From the IMG/VR virus record IMGVR_UViG_3300025266_000004, positions 17,337-81,336 of that record: a DNA stretch of 64,000 bases; one strand, 5' to 3'. Made by a program: the position numbers and the translations under genes. Positions within the stretch are counted from its first letter, which is position 1, and each line of letters opens with the position of its first letter. Below, piece after piece: positions 49,602 to 61,400 of the stretch. The DNA is from a virus. The notes below the pieces were generated by a model, which was not told the DNA's origin, did not search any database, and worked only from the letters and a program-made list of their open reading frames with translations.

Positions 49602-52600
49602 ATGAATATACAAAAAGGATTTAGAACAGATGAGAGACCGTATAATCAAATAGATGGCAGTTGGAGATACGCAAAGAATGTTATTATTAATGGTAACTCA
49701 ATTAACAATGAAGAAGGTTTTGACTTAATTGAAGCTCTAACTAAACCTGTTATAGGTTCTGTACAAGATGGTGTGACTACAATTATCTTCTCTACTGATA
49801 ATACATTTAGTGAAATAGGTATATTAGATATTAATAACGTATATACTACAATTGTTAATAGTGCTTATATTGGATTCAATTTAGAGAACCCTATTGAAGG
49901 TCGTTCTAAAAGGAATTTCAAAGATGAGACAATTGTTACTTGGATAAGTGGTTTAAATACTAGTGCAAAACCACCTTCAATACTTAATTTACAGAACCTT
50001 CCTTTTGCTTTAAATAGTAATATGGAATTAGTTAATCCTAGTGAGGTTGTAAAAATATACCTTAAGCCTGAGATTAAAGTACCCGAAATTGATTCTATTA
50101 TAGAATACACTGGTAATATTCCTACAGGTTCTATACAATTTGCTATAGCATATTTAATTAATGATATTGATGTAACTGAATTTGTTTATATTAGTGACTC
50201 ATTTCATAATAAAGAAGACAAAGGTAGAGGAGTTAAAATACAATTAAAGAACTTAGATAATAGATATGATAAGTACAGAATAGTTGTCATAAATAGGAAA
50301 AATACTACTACAGAAATATTTCATATAGGAGATATTGATACTAATATAAATAGTTTTGTTTATGTTGGTCAAAATTTCGTACACAGTTATACCTTAAATG
50401 ATATTATTATACCTACTGCTTCTTTTGATAGAGTACAAGCTATAACTACTGTTAAAGATCAGTTGATATATGGTAATTTTAAGACTACTGAAATTGATTA
50501 TCAATGTTATGCAAATAATATTAACGTAAAATGGGATGTTATTAGTTCTACTAGTTACTTAATAGATAGATGTATTGACTTATCTGAAAGTGGTTTTACT
50601 GACTTTAATGAGAATAGTGTTACATATGATTTCTTTGGTAGGACATTTAAACCTAATGAAGTCTATGCTTTGTATATTGCTTTAGTAAATAAAGATGGTA
50701 GTGAATCTAAAGGTTATCATATACCTGGAAGAGATATTTTACCGTATACTGTAAATATAATTAAAGCTCATAGTTTTCCAAGTACTTTTTTATCAACTTA
50801 CGAAGCTGTTACAAATGACAATGGTGTAGTTACTATTTCAGTTACTAGTTCTTCTGCTGATCCAGTATCTACTACGCTACTATCAAATACTAGAGAATAC
50901 ATTATTAATTTGAATGGTAATCATTACGAAATGGAATGTGCTAGATTTGAATTAACTGGTGGTTCTAGTCCTATAAGGAATACTTATATCACACTTAAAG
51001 GAACATACGTTGTATTCCCTGAACCTAATAACGGTTTAATAGATATATTATATGATGCTTCACTTAAAGAGAATAGAATTATAACACACGGAGCAATTGA
51101 TTCTAGATTTTTATCTAATTATCATTTAGCAGATACATCGAATGGTACTACTGGTATCTTAGGCTACTGGGAAAATAAGAATGAAGTTTATCCTAATACA
51201 GATGATTTTAATATATGTGATTTAACTGGTGTAATTGGGAATATAAAAGGTAAGAATGTTAGACATCATAGAATGCCTACATATGCAACCATTAAAACCA
51301 AAGCTGATACAGATTCAATAGGTGATTTTTTATTCACTTTACGTCTAGAGAATGTTATTATACCTGATGAGATAAAAGATAAGGTACAAGGTTATAGATT
51401 ATATTTTGCTCAGAAGGATAACAATAATCAAACTGTTGTCTCAGAAGGAAACGGAATAAGACAGACAGATAATATTATTGATGGTGGTACTACTATACCA
51501 AATTCTACTGACAGATTTAGATACTATTCTAAAGAGACTTTGGATTACAAACCAAGTCTGAATAACAATAATATGTACATTAGATATAGCAAAGAGCGCA
51601 ATAATACTACTTTTAATGGTACTGTATTAAATGCAATAAGTAGTATTAGTTATGTACCACAAGGTAATAGTACAGCTAATCCCAATAGAGAGGAACATAT
51701 TGCTATTAGAACTATTACTAACATACCGTCTAATTCTATTTTTAGTATTGAACAAGTACTATCTGATGTACATTTAAAATATGAAAATCAAACTACTGTT
51801 GACACAGGGTTGATGTTTTTAACTAATGACACAGACAATGTATACAATAGTGGTGACATATTAGGTGGAGATACATACGAAAGAACTGAGACAGTAGCAG
51901 TGCATAGTTATAATGAGCCAGATGTTATTACAAATAGAGTAAAAAAGATATATACATTTTTATCACATAGTTCTTATTCGACTGATTTACCACATTTTGT
52001 GAATGAGGATAGAGTTGTTAATATAATGTTTATTACACTTAATAACATCAAACCTTTATCAATTAACGACGGATTAACTAGAACAACAAATACATTTGCA
52101 TACAGAATAGCTAGGAGTTTAAAAGACTTTGATGAAACTTTAACAATAGGTTGGAGAAAGTTTCTAATAAATAGTTATTATGATATGCCTAGAACTAAAG
52201 GTGAAGTATGGAAACTAGAGAATGTAAATAGAGTTTTATATATTCAGCACAAGTATACTGTATATGTCGCTTCTATAAAAGATGTATTACAAACTAGTAA
52301 TATTACTGCTTTTCTAGGAGATGGTGATTTATTTGATAGACAACCTGACGAAATAATAACTACTGAAAATGGGTATATCGGTTGTCAATCTAAGTTTGCT
52401 GCTTTTACTACTAAAGTTGGATATTGTGTTGTAGATCAGAATCAAGGTAAGATATTCCTTATATCAGGTACTACGCCAAAAGAGATTAGTAGTAATGGTT
52501 TAAGAAACTTCTTTAGAGATAACTTAGGTTTAGCAACTGAGATAGATAATCCTTTTAATGGTATTGGAATCTTAGGTGTATATGATGAGAAATGGAATAG

Positions 52601-53282
52601 GATTTTAATTACTAAGAATATCAAGAGAACTACTGAGACTGAAACTGACTATTCATTTACGTTTAGTTATAGTCCTGTCAATGACAGTTGGATTGCTCTA
52701 CATGATTACATACCTGATGCTATATTTAATACTAGAAATAAAGTATTCTCAGTTAATAACACATCTACAGGTAATGTATATTTACATAACATAGAGAGTA
52801 AGAGAGGAAGATTCTACGATCAAAGTGTAGACAGTGAAAGTATAATTGATATTGTTTTTAATAGTAATAGAATTGAATCTAAACTTATTACTTCTATTAA
52901 TTGGGTAAGTGATAGTATAGAAAGTAATAATAATACTGAACTAAAAGATACAATAACACATATAATGATATATAATAATTATCAATGTAGTGGTATTATT
53001 CCTTTACAGTTAGTACCTACTTGGTTTAATGAGATTAAAGATATAAAGGAAGAAGAGTGGTCATTTAATAAATTTAGTGACGTTGTTGTTAATAGAAATT
53101 TACCTTTTATAGATAGTAAGTTTGATGTTATTAGTAGTAACGTATCAAATAATAAAAGTTGGTTTAGAAAAAATAAATTCATTGGAAAGTTTGTTATTGT
53201 CAGATTTATTTACGATAATAGTAGTCAGAATGATTTTTTCTTGAACGATGTTAAAGTCAATGGTAGAATTTCAGATAGATAA
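49602..53282 (+). CDS. Tail muzzle/stabilisation protein
   Basis: A 1226-residue beta-rich protein. The N-terminus KGFRTDERPYNQIDGSWRYAKNVIINGNSINNEEGFDLI is diagnostic of the large tail tube end (muzzle/stabilisation) protein of crAss-like phages, functionally like T7 gp12 or P22 gp10. The C-terminal half carries FLGDGDLFDRQPDEIITTENGYIG. It should form the tail end through which DNA and internal proteins leave. Confidence 0.88.
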   Translation: MNIQKGFRTDERPYNQIDGSWRYAKNVIINGNSINNEEGFDLIEALTKPVIGSVQDGVTTIIFSTDNTFSEIGILDINNVYTTIVNSAYIGFNLENPIEGRSKRNFKDETIVTWISGLNTSAKPPSILNLQNLPFALNSNMELVNPSEVVKIYLKPEIKVPEIDSIIEYTGNIPTGSIQFAIAYLINDIDVTEFVYISDSFHNKEDKGRGVKIQLKNLDNRYDKYRIVVINRKNTTTEIFHIGDIDTNINSFVYVGQNFVHSYTLNDIIIPTASFDRVQAITTVKDQLIYGNFKTTEIDYQCYANNINVKWDVISSTSYLIDRCIDLSESGFTDFNENSVTYDFFGRTFKPNEVYALYIALVNKDGSESKGYHIPGRDILPYTVNIIKAHSFPSTFLSTYEAVTNDNGVVTISVTSSSADPVSTTLLSNTREYIINLNGNHYEMECARFELTGGSSPIRNTYITLKGTYVVFPEPNNGLIDILYDASLKENRIITHGAIDSRFLSNYHLADTSNGTTGILGYWENKNEVYPNTDDFNICDLTGVIGNIKGKNVRHHRMPTYATIKTKADTDSIGDFLFTLRLENVIIPDEIKDKVQGYRLYFAQKDNNNQTVVSEGNGIRQTDNIIDGGTTIPNSTDRFRYYSKETLDYKPSLNNNNMYIRYSKERNNTTFNGTVLNAISSISYVPQGNSTANPNREEHIAIRTITNIPSNSIFSIEQVLSDVHLKYENQTTVDTGLMFLTNDTDNVYNSGDILGGDTYERTETVAVHSYNEPDVITNRVKKIYTFLSHSSYSTDLPHFVNEDRVVNIMFITLNNIKPLSINDGLTRTTNTFAYRIARSLKDFDETLTIGWRKFLINSYYDMPRTKGEVWKLENVNRVLYIQHKYTVYVASIKDVLQTSNITAFLGDGDLFDRQPDEIITTENGYIGCQSKFAAFTTKVGYCVVDQNQGKIFLISGTTPKEISSNGLRNFFRDNLGLATEIDNPFNGIGILGVYDEKWNRILITKNIKRTTETETDYSFTFSYSPVNDSWIALHDYIPDAIFNTRNKVFSVNNTSTGNVYLHNIESKRGRFYDQSVDSESIIDIVFNSNRIESKLITSINWVSDSIESNNNTELKDTITHIMIYNNYQCSGIIPLQLVPTWFNEIKDIKEEEWSFNKFSDVVVNRNLPFIDSKFDVISSNVSNNKSWFRKNKFIGKFVIVRFIYDNSSQNDFFLNDVKVNGRISDR

Positions 53283-53288
53283 GATATT

Positions 53289-55283
53289 ATGAAAATGAGA
53301 AGAAAAATAGTTAAAAAGAAAGGTAAAAAGAAGCCTAATTATCTACAAACTGGAGGTAATGTTTATGATAATGACAAATCTGCATTTGCTAACTACATAG
53401 AACAAGGTAACGAAGACTATGAAACAGCTTATGCTGATATAGACAAAGGCATAGCAGGTATACAAGATAGACCTGATGTGACTACAGGAGAACAAGCATT
53501 AGGTTTTGGTGCTGCTGGTTTGCAAGGTTTCGCAACAGGTTCACAATTCGGTCCACTAGGAGGTATTATTGGTGCTGGTGTAGGTATTGGAACAAGAGCT
53601 TTAAATAATAACAAAAGAGCTGTCGCTGAAAGTGGTGCAGAAGCTAGTGCAATAGAAGAAGCTAGATTCAGGAAAAAAGAACTTAAAGGAAAACAAGAAC
53701 AGTTCCAAAAAGATGCTTATGCTAATGTCTTAGAAGGAGCTAATACAGAAGGTTCTAACAATGTAAGTTACTTTGCAGGAGGTGGTAATTTACCTAAGCG
53801 TGGTATGTACGCTGAGACTGGTGGAAATCTTAATGAAATCGCTGAGGGTGTAGACAAGGTAGAAGGGAATTCCCATGCACAGGGCGGAGTTGATTTAGCC
53901 GTTAATAATGAAATTGTAGCAGAGGTGGAGGACAAAGAAATCATAATGGATGATGATATGGTATTTAGTGATAAGTTAGGTTATGCTAAAGAAGCTGAGA
54001 AGTTAGCTAAGAAGAAAGCTAAGTTTGAAGGTGATTTAAAGAGTAACAATACACAAACTAAGAATACTGCTATTAGAATGACTGCTCAAATAGACATGAA
54101 AATGGAGAGACTGTTTGAACACCAAGAAGCTACAAAGCCAAATGAAACAAAGACTCTAGCTAATGGTGGTAATTTACCTCCAAGTGAAGGTGTCGCACCA
54201 TCTCAGTTTCCATTATTACAGGCTAGTACGCTATTTAATGAAATCAACACTTCTCCACGTGCTAGACTAGAATATGAACTAGCTAATCCTGAGGAAGAGG
54301 AATACGGTTCTTTTGAGATACCTGAAATAGAAGATCAAAGTTATAAGTTAGAGAAACTTGAGTTACCTAAGATGGACACATATGAACCACCTAGGACTTA
54401 TACTGCTCCGAGACAACGATTTGCTACAGGTGGAAATTTAAATAAGATTAATAAAGGATTACAATTTGCTTTACCTTTAGCAGAGAATTTATATAATGCT
54501 AGTTTAATTAATAAAACACCTAGTTTACCAAAGAGGGAAGAATTACGTCCTAATTTACTTCAACCAGCTGAGCTAGAAACAGATGTAAATATTAACCCAC
54601 AGTTAGCTCAAATACAACAAAGTACTAGAGAATTTAACACAGGTGTTGATAGAAGTACAAATAACGCTAATGTCGGAAGAGCGAATAAATTAGCAGCACA
54701 TATTAAAGGACTTGAACAAGCTAATACTGTAAGAGGACAAAAAGAGAACATTGAAACTGACTTAAGAAATAAAGATAAACTTAATAGACAGTCTGTACAA
54801 GCACAGAATTTAGCTAATATTAACGCATATGATAGACAAGGTGCAGAAGGTAGATATTCAGATGCTTTATTAGAAACTCAACAAGCTAATGAAATCACAA
54901 GTTTGAAATCTCAGAATGTAGCTAAGTTGACGGAAGATGTTTTAGGTGGAATTAGACAAGGTAATCAAGAGAAACTAGATAAGAGAAAAATAGATTTAGA
55001 TTTATTGCAATACGGTACTGGTGTTCAAGGTAAATTACTACAGGATCCAACATTTGTTAATGAACTTAAAGGAGATAAGAGTAGACAAGATGCTTTTAAA
55101 GAACTAATAAAAGATAGACCTGACTTTCAAGAACAATGGAATGAATTGTTTCCAAATAATAAAGCTTTTAGTGAGAAGTTAAAACAGAAAAGTAGACAAG
55201 GTGTAAGAGGTATTCAGAGGAGACCTACACAATCAGTACGTACACAAACAAGTGGAGAATTAGCTTTACCAAATAATATATAA
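53289..55283 (+). CDS. Internal (ejected) virion protein with GGN repeats
   Basis: A 664-residue protein: a basic N-terminus (MKMRRKIVKKKGKKKP), a Gly-rich hydrophobic segment (about 70-105, ALGFGAAGLQGFATG), HAQGGVDLAVNNEIVAEVEDKEIIMDDD, then long charged helices. The motif GGN[VL] recurs at about residues 23, 168, 178, 294 and 381. This layout is typical of crAss-like cargo proteins packed inside the capsid and ejected with the DNA. The hydrophobic segment could insert into the host membrane. Confidence 0.78.
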   Translation: MKMRRKIVKKKGKKKPNYLQTGGNVYDNDKSAFANYIEQGNEDYETAYADIDKGIAGIQDRPDVTTGEQALGFGAAGLQGFATGSQFGPLGGIIGAGVGIGTRALNNNKRAVAESGAEASAIEEARFRKKELKGKQEQFQKDAYANVLEGANTEGSNNVSYFAGGGNLPKRGMYAETGGNLNEIAEGVDKVEGNSHAQGGVDLAVNNEIVAEVEDKEIIMDDDMVFSDKLGYAKEAEKLAKKKAKFEGDLKSNNTQTKNTAIRMTAQIDMKMERLFEHQEATKPNETKTLANGGNLPPSEGVAPSQFPLLQASTLFNEINTSPRARLEYELANPEEEEYGSFEIPEIEDQSYKLEKLELPKMDTYEPPRTYTAPRQRFATGGNLNKINKGLQFALPLAENLYNASLINKTPSLPKREELRPNLLQPAELETDVNINPQLAQIQQSTREFNTGVDRSTNNANVGRANKLAAHIKGLEQANTVRGQKENIETDLRNKDKLNRQSVQAQNLANINAYDRQGAEGRYSDALLETQQANEITSLKSQNVAKLTEDVLGGIRQGNQEKLDKRKIDLDLLQYGTGVQGKLLQDPTFVNELKGDKSRQDAFKELIKDRPDFQEQWNELFPNNKAFSEKLKQKSRQGVRGIQRRPTQSVRTQTSGELALPNNI

Positions 55284-55287
55284 TAAT

Positions 55288-58200
55288 ATGCCAGAATTAA
55301 CACCGCAATTAAGTTATGCTAGAACTGTTGATACATATGTCGGACAACCAGTTAATGAGATAAAAGCATTGACTAGTGAATTAGATGATAGACATAAAAG
55401 TAACAGAGGTGATGCAGATAAATTAGAAATATTAGCGTATAATACTAAAGTATTAGATAATGATAATGATAATGAAATTAAGTCAGAAGCATTTAGCAAT
55501 ATAAAACAAGGTTTAAATGATTTCGATTATGGGAATAATTGGGAAGATGCAGACGAGAAGGTAAGAAGTCTTACAAAAGGTTTTGCAATGAATAGTGCCT
55601 TAAATAAGGCTAAACAAAATAAACTAGCTAGAGATTCAGGTGTTGCTGAGTTACAAGAAGCTACAGCTGAAGGTAAGATTCCAAAAGAATGGATGAACTA
55701 TGAGATAATGAGAGCTGATGAAGGTTATCAAGGTGTATCTATGAACGAAGAAACTGGAGAGTTTGAAGGTACGTATGGACTTAATAGACCTAGTGATTAC
55801 ATTGACATAGGTAAAGAGATGTGGGATTTAGCTAAGGATGTTAAGGCTGGAAAAGAACCTTTATGGTTAGATAAAACAGATGGAACTAGAGATTATATTA
55901 TTCATACAGAAAAAGGTTATTTATATGAAGGTACTTTAAAGAGTGTTGAACCTGATAAGATACAAGGTGCTTTGAGAGGTATGATAATGAATAATGAGAA
56001 CTACAAAGGACAAATTAAGTATGAGAATGATTTGTTGAAATGGAAGATGACAAGAACAGGTGTAAAAGAACAACCTAATAGACCTCTAAATTCAGACGAT
56101 TTTAGGTCTCTACAAGCATCTAATGTAATAAATAATAAAGACTTACAAATAGCATTAAGTTCTTTTGGTGAAGATGTTAGAGTTGAAGACCTCGAAGCTG
56201 AAGGATATTTAGATAGTTTCTTTGATGCTGTAATGTATGGTAAAAAAGTAGATAGTTTTATTGATCCTGCTGCTATTGGACAATCATTCTCTGAAATGGA
56301 TGTAAGTAGTAAGAAAGATTTCATTTCAGCTGAGGCTATTAAGTATAATAGAACTAGGAAAGACGAACTAGCTGAAGAGAATAAGGACAAAGCTGCTTAT
56401 ATACTATCTTCTCATGGTATTAAAATACATAACCCTACACAACTTAATTCAGAAGTTCAAAATAATGGTGAACTAGGTATTACAAATGAGACTAAAGATT
56501 TAAACTCTAGTCTTAAGACATTAGAAAGTTCTATTACTAATAATTATAAGATAATTGATAATAAGAATGCTAGTGTTGAAGACGTTGAGACAGCTAAGAA
56601 AAGTAATGAGGATTTATTAAGTCAGTTTTACACTAATAAAAATAGACGTGACTATCTTAATGAAGTATCTAATGAACAGTATTGGAAACACTTATACGAA
56701 ACTAATAAAATATCCAAAGACGAATATAATGCTAAAGTTGATGGTATAGATAGTAAATCAATACAGATAGAAAAGGATAAAACTAATATTGATAAGAAAC
56801 TAAATACAATATTTGATGAATTTTCATTAGAAGGTAAAGCTTTCCATATTGGTGGTGCTCTTCCATACGTTAGAGATCTTGATACAGAGGAGATAGTTAA
56901 TTACTTAAAGACTGGTGATGGTGATAGTGAAGGAAGAAGACAATACTTTGTATTAAAAGACTTAATAAGTCAAGGTAAAATACCTAAAGATATATTAAAC
57001 GAATTAGAAGGTGTTAGTTCTTCTGTTAAAGCTAAGGATAAAACTAATGAGATTTTTGAAAATAAAGATTTATTTAAGAAGTATTTAGATACTAAGATTG
57101 ATGAAGCTTATGAACCTGCTGTATTCGATTTTAGTACTAATGTTAAAAACCCTGAAAAGTTATCTTTCTTAAGTCAGACTTTATCTAATCACGTTAAACG
57201 TAATAAAAATGGTTATATAGTATACGATCAAGATGGACAACAAACTAACTTAGATAGTGATGAATCGCCATTGTATAATCAAAATGATATTACTATTACA
57301 GGTTCTACAGACTTTGTACCAAATCAAGGTATAATGTTGAAGGGTTATGTTGACGTAACAAAAGAGAATAGTAGTACTGGCAAACTAGAGAAAACAGGAG
57401 AGAGAAGAGAGATACTTTTAAAACCTAGAGAGAGTAATCAAGAAGCTAGAATGGTTATTCAAAATTCTCTTAGAAAGGATTACAACAAATGGGATTTAGC
57501 AAAAGGTGAAAATGCTACTTATGGTAATGGTGTTGAGTATGCTGATGCTATTGTCCAAACTGATATCGAATCACAAGGAGATATATTTAGAAGAACAAAG
57601 ATATATGAAGGTGAAGAACAAAAGCAACAGTATAATTTAGGTGCAGATTTATCAGCTAATGTAATTAAAAAGAAAGTTAATGGTAAAGATTACTATACAG
57701 TTAATGTTGAAGAGTTTAATATTAATAGTGATTTACAAGGTAGCCTAAATGAAACACAAACTAGAGACAATGATTCTTTACAGTTTGGTAGAAAAGGTGC
57801 TATAACAACACAACACACAGGTGATGCTAGAAGTAATGCTGTATTCTATGATTTACCAAGTATGGAAGCTGCTCTAGAAGAGATTACTAAAACACATAAT
57901 GGTCTTACTACAACAAAGATTGATAAATCTATTCCTCGTTCACTGAGAAATAACAATCCTTTAGCTATGACAACAGCAGTTGCTAAATCTCTTGGATTTG
58001 TAGAGGGTGTAGATTACGTTGATAATAATGATACATTTGGTAGTTCTGATGGGAATAAGACTTATACGACAGCTACTTTTACAGGTAGTGGTAGTCCTGT
58101 TGACAAGTTGGTTTCACAATTTGATAAGGTAGCCCTAGCCGATAATAGTAATATATTTACAACTGGTGGTGGTAAACCTCGATGGTCTTATCTAAAGGAG

Positions 58201-58317
58201 AAGTTTGGAAAGGTTTTTACCAACAAGGATTGGTTATCTCTAACGGAGACTGAAAAGTACAATATAATAAAGGAGATGAGCATTGTCGAAGGCGGTGGTA
58301 ATGTCTTTAAGCTTTAA
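55288..58317 (+). CDS. Large internal virion (cargo) protein
   Basis: A 1009-residue mostly helical, charged protein (LEILAYNTKVLDNDNDNEIKS; long coiled regions around 390-480). The C-terminal 130 residues hold SIPRSLRNNNPLAM (about 879-892), which resembles the RNNNPGN start of phage virion lysozyme-like domains, then a Gly-rich end. Probably ejected with DNA. The possible wall-digesting domain is a weak match because the catalytic Glu is not identified. Confidence 0.75.
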   Translation: MPELTPQLSYARTVDTYVGQPVNEIKALTSELDDRHKSNRGDADKLEILAYNTKVLDNDNDNEIKSEAFSNIKQGLNDFDYGNNWEDADEKVRSLTKGFAMNSALNKAKQNKLARDSGVAELQEATAEGKIPKEWMNYEIMRADEGYQGVSMNEETGEFEGTYGLNRPSDYIDIGKEMWDLAKDVKAGKEPLWLDKTDGTRDYIIHTEKGYLYEGTLKSVEPDKIQGALRGMIMNNENYKGQIKYENDLLKWKMTRTGVKEQPNRPLNSDDFRSLQASNVINNKDLQIALSSFGEDVRVEDLEAEGYLDSFFDAVMYGKKVDSFIDPAAIGQSFSEMDVSSKKDFISAEAIKYNRTRKDELAEENKDKAAYILSSHGIKIHNPTQLNSEVQNNGELGITNETKDLNSSLKTLESSITNNYKIIDNKNASVEDVETAKKSNEDLLSQFYTNKNRRDYLNEVSNEQYWKHLYETNKISKDEYNAKVDGIDSKSIQIEKDKTNIDKKLNTIFDEFSLEGKAFHIGGALPYVRDLDTEEIVNYLKTGDGDSEGRRQYFVLKDLISQGKIPKDILNELEGVSSSVKAKDKTNEIFENKDLFKKYLDTKIDEAYEPAVFDFSTNVKNPEKLSFLSQTLSNHVKRNKNGYIVYDQDGQQTNLDSDESPLYNQNDITITGSTDFVPNQGIMLKGYVDVTKENSSTGKLEKTGERREILLKPRESNQEARMVIQNSLRKDYNKWDLAKGENATYGNGVEYADAIVQTDIESQGDIFRRTKIYEGEEQKQQYNLGADLSANVIKKKVNGKDYYTVNVEEFNINSDLQGSLNETQTRDNDSLQFGRKGAITTQHTGDARSNAVFYDLPSMEAALEEITKTHNGLTTTKIDKSIPRSLRNNNPLAMTTAVAKSLGFVEGVDYVDNNDTFGSSDGNKTYTTATFTGSGSPVDKLVSQFDKVALADNSNIFTTGGGKPRWSYLKEKFGKVFTNKDWLSLTETEKYNIIKEMSIVEGGGNVFKL

Positions 58318-58335
58318 ATAATCTAAATTAAATAT

Positions 58336-58365
58336 AAATCCACTTGCATAAGTGGATTTTTTTTT
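58336..58365 (+). terminator. Rho-independent terminator
   Basis: A perfect 10-bp stem AAATCCACTT/AAGTGGATTT (58336-58345 with 58350-58359), loop GCAT, followed by a run of T. It separates the two cargo genes, so the next gene may have its own promoter in 58366-58410, though I see no consensus there. Confidence 0.88.
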
Positions 58366-58410
58366 ATATCTTAAAGTATTAAAATTAATAATAAACTATT
58401 ATATATATAT

Positions 58411-61400
58411 ATGCCTGATTATAACGACATCTTAAAAAAACACGCTAATACAAAACTAGAAAGTGTTGAACCTACAGACGAATCACTATACAGTATTGAT
58501 GGTTTAGAGAAGGATGAAATCGCTAAGGAAACAAAAGACACTTCTATTGCTGATATACTACAGAAACATTCTGGAAATAGAACACAGTTAAAAGAAGGTG
58601 TACAAACTGAGGTTGGTATTAGTGAATACGAACCTTATATTCCTGGGTTTAGTGCTACTAAAGAACTTGATGAATTGAATCAGGCGAGAGCTAACAATCA
58701 ATCAAACTGGGAAAAAGCTGGTAGTGTAGGTAAACAGATGCTTGGAGAGATTGTTGGTGGTAGTATTAGTGGACTTGGTTCAATATTTGAATTACCCGAT
58801 GCTATTATAGATGAAATGTCAGGTGAAAGTGCTGATTTTAATAACTTTTTGATTGAATGGGGTGAGGGTATTAAAGAATATGCTAAAGATAGCGGTAAAA
58901 TTTATAGAACTAACCCTGATAAAGCATTTGATTTTGGTGACTTTGGTTGGTGGGCTGAAAATGGTGTTAGTTTATCAAGTACAATAGGTCTAATGATACC
59001 TGCTACAGCTGGTGTTAAAGGATTAGGTTTAATTTCAGACGTATTAAAGATCACTGATAAAGTTAGTGATACAGCTAAATATTGGAGTAAGTTGTCAACT
59101 TCTTCTGCTATTATGCGTAATGCTGAAAACATGACTGAAAGTTTATCTATTTCACACAAGTCAAGAGAGTTCGCAATGAAACAATTTGAGAACGAGGAAG
59201 AGTTCCAAAAAGTAATTGATAGTGAACTAGGTACAGAACTACGAAATAACGGTAAAGCTTTAACAAAGGAAAATGTTGCTGATTTAATTGCTGCAAAAGC
59301 TGGTTGGAGATCATACAAAGTGAATAGTGCGAATATTGTTTTTGATATGGTACAAATGGCACCTTTATTTAAAGGTTTCAAAGCTGGTACAAGAACTAAC
59401 AAAGTAGTTAGTAGTAAAGTAGATAAAGCAATTAAAGGACATGGTTTTGACAGCTTTGGTAAAGTAACTAAAGTAAGTAAGATAAGTAGATATTTTAATC
59501 CTATTATTTCACCTATTGCTAGACAATCTACAGAGGGTATTGAAGAGGGTATTAACTTTATTGGCGGTGCTGAGGGTGAATACTATGGTAAGACTCTAGC
59601 AGGTGGTAAAGATACTAATTTTGGTGAGAGATTGTCAGGATATTTAACTGATGGTCATTTTTATGAAAGTGCGGCATGGGGTGTTGCAGGTGGTGTAGTC
59701 TTTGACGGTGCTACTGGTTTACTAAAGAGAACACAAGGTTATAAAGATAACACTGATGATAATAAAATAAAAGAGATTGAGCAAAGAAAGCAAACTATAA
59801 ATAGTTATAAACAAGCTCATAAAGAAATCTTAGATAACGAAGAATCGACACCTAATCAAAAAGCTGAATCTGTATCACAATTACAAGATGAAATGGCTAC
59901 TGATTTAGCTATGAGAGCTAGTGCTGTAGGTAACGTTGACTTATTACTTAATCAAATAGAAACACCACAATTTGGTGAACAGTTAGTAGAAGCTGGATTA
60001 GCTGATGCAGATAAGATTCAAGATAATGTTATAAAGCTAAAAGAAACTATCTTACAAACAGAAGACTTATATAAACAATACTATAACAAATTCTTTGTAG
60101 GTAATGAGACACAAACTGTAAAGAATCATTTAATCACTGAGTCAATCAAACTTGAAAGAGCTATAACTAGACATTCTAAACAAGCTGATAAATTAAATAG
60201 TACTGTTTTAGATACTAAATCTAAAGACAGAGTGTACCAAAACAATTTAGAGAAAGGTTTAGATGGTACTATAAAAGCACAAGCAATTAATAATGCAATG
60301 GAGTTGTTAAAGTCTGCTGGTTTTGCTGATAGAGTTCCTAACTTAGAACAAAGATTAAAAGAGAACAAAGTAAAGTATGAAGGTACTGTTGAATTTGCAG
60401 GTCTCAATGAGAAACTTATTACTAAGATCAATCCTGCTATTATAGAAGGATTAACTGAACAAATTGCTATAGAAGAAGCACTTAACTTTCACGATGAGAA
60501 ACTTAAAGAGATTAATACTCCTGAGTATAAAGAGAAATTAAATGCTGATTACTTAAAGGAAGTAGCTAAGGAAGAAAAAGAAGCTAAGAAGGAAGCAGAG
60601 AAAGTTAAGAAAGATGAAGTTAAAAAGTCTGTTAAGGAGAAAGCTAAAGAGGTAGTTAGAAAAGCTAAAGAGAAAGTAACTGGTAAAAAAGATACTACAG
60701 AAGAAACAGAACAACCTACAGAACAACCTACAGAAGCTGAAGAATCAACTACTGAGTTTGAATATCCTAATGATCCTGCTGTATATAATGATTCAAAATA
60801 TAAAAATGATGAAGAGTTTCAATTAGCACTTAGTCAACCTGATAGTATTGATACATGGTTAGAAGTGTATAACCCTGACCAACCTTTCGCTACTTCACCT
60901 AATGAAGAAAAGTATAAGATATTACAGAACAAAAAAGCAGAGATTGAGAATAACATCCAAAATAGTATCTTTGGTTTGAATGAACAAGATACTCAAACTG
61001 CTACAGATACTTATGGTGATTTAGATAAAGAGACATTTTATACAGAAGATAATAATAAGACTGTTAAAGGTGAACAAGAGACTATTGACGGTGACTTAGA
61101 AACATCTGTTGATAATGTCGAATATACAGAAGATAATCAACCTGTAAAAAGAGACGAAGGAGATAGTAGAGTTGTATCAGGATATAATATACTTGCTTAT
61201 TTGTCACGTGGTTATGAAGATGTTATAAGTACTCTAAATGATGGTACACAAAGTTTAACTAAGGAAGATATAGATGATTCTTTGAATGAGAATTTACTAG
61301 ATAAAAATATACTTAATCCTAATGAATATCAAATAGGTGATGAATTGACTGTCCAACTAGATAAATCATATAACGTCGACAGTGCTACATTTTCATCATT

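Noticed and set aside
58902-59402. Minus-strand frame of 166 codons
   Set aside because: Antisense to the giant internal protein gene, with no leader and shadow-like composition.
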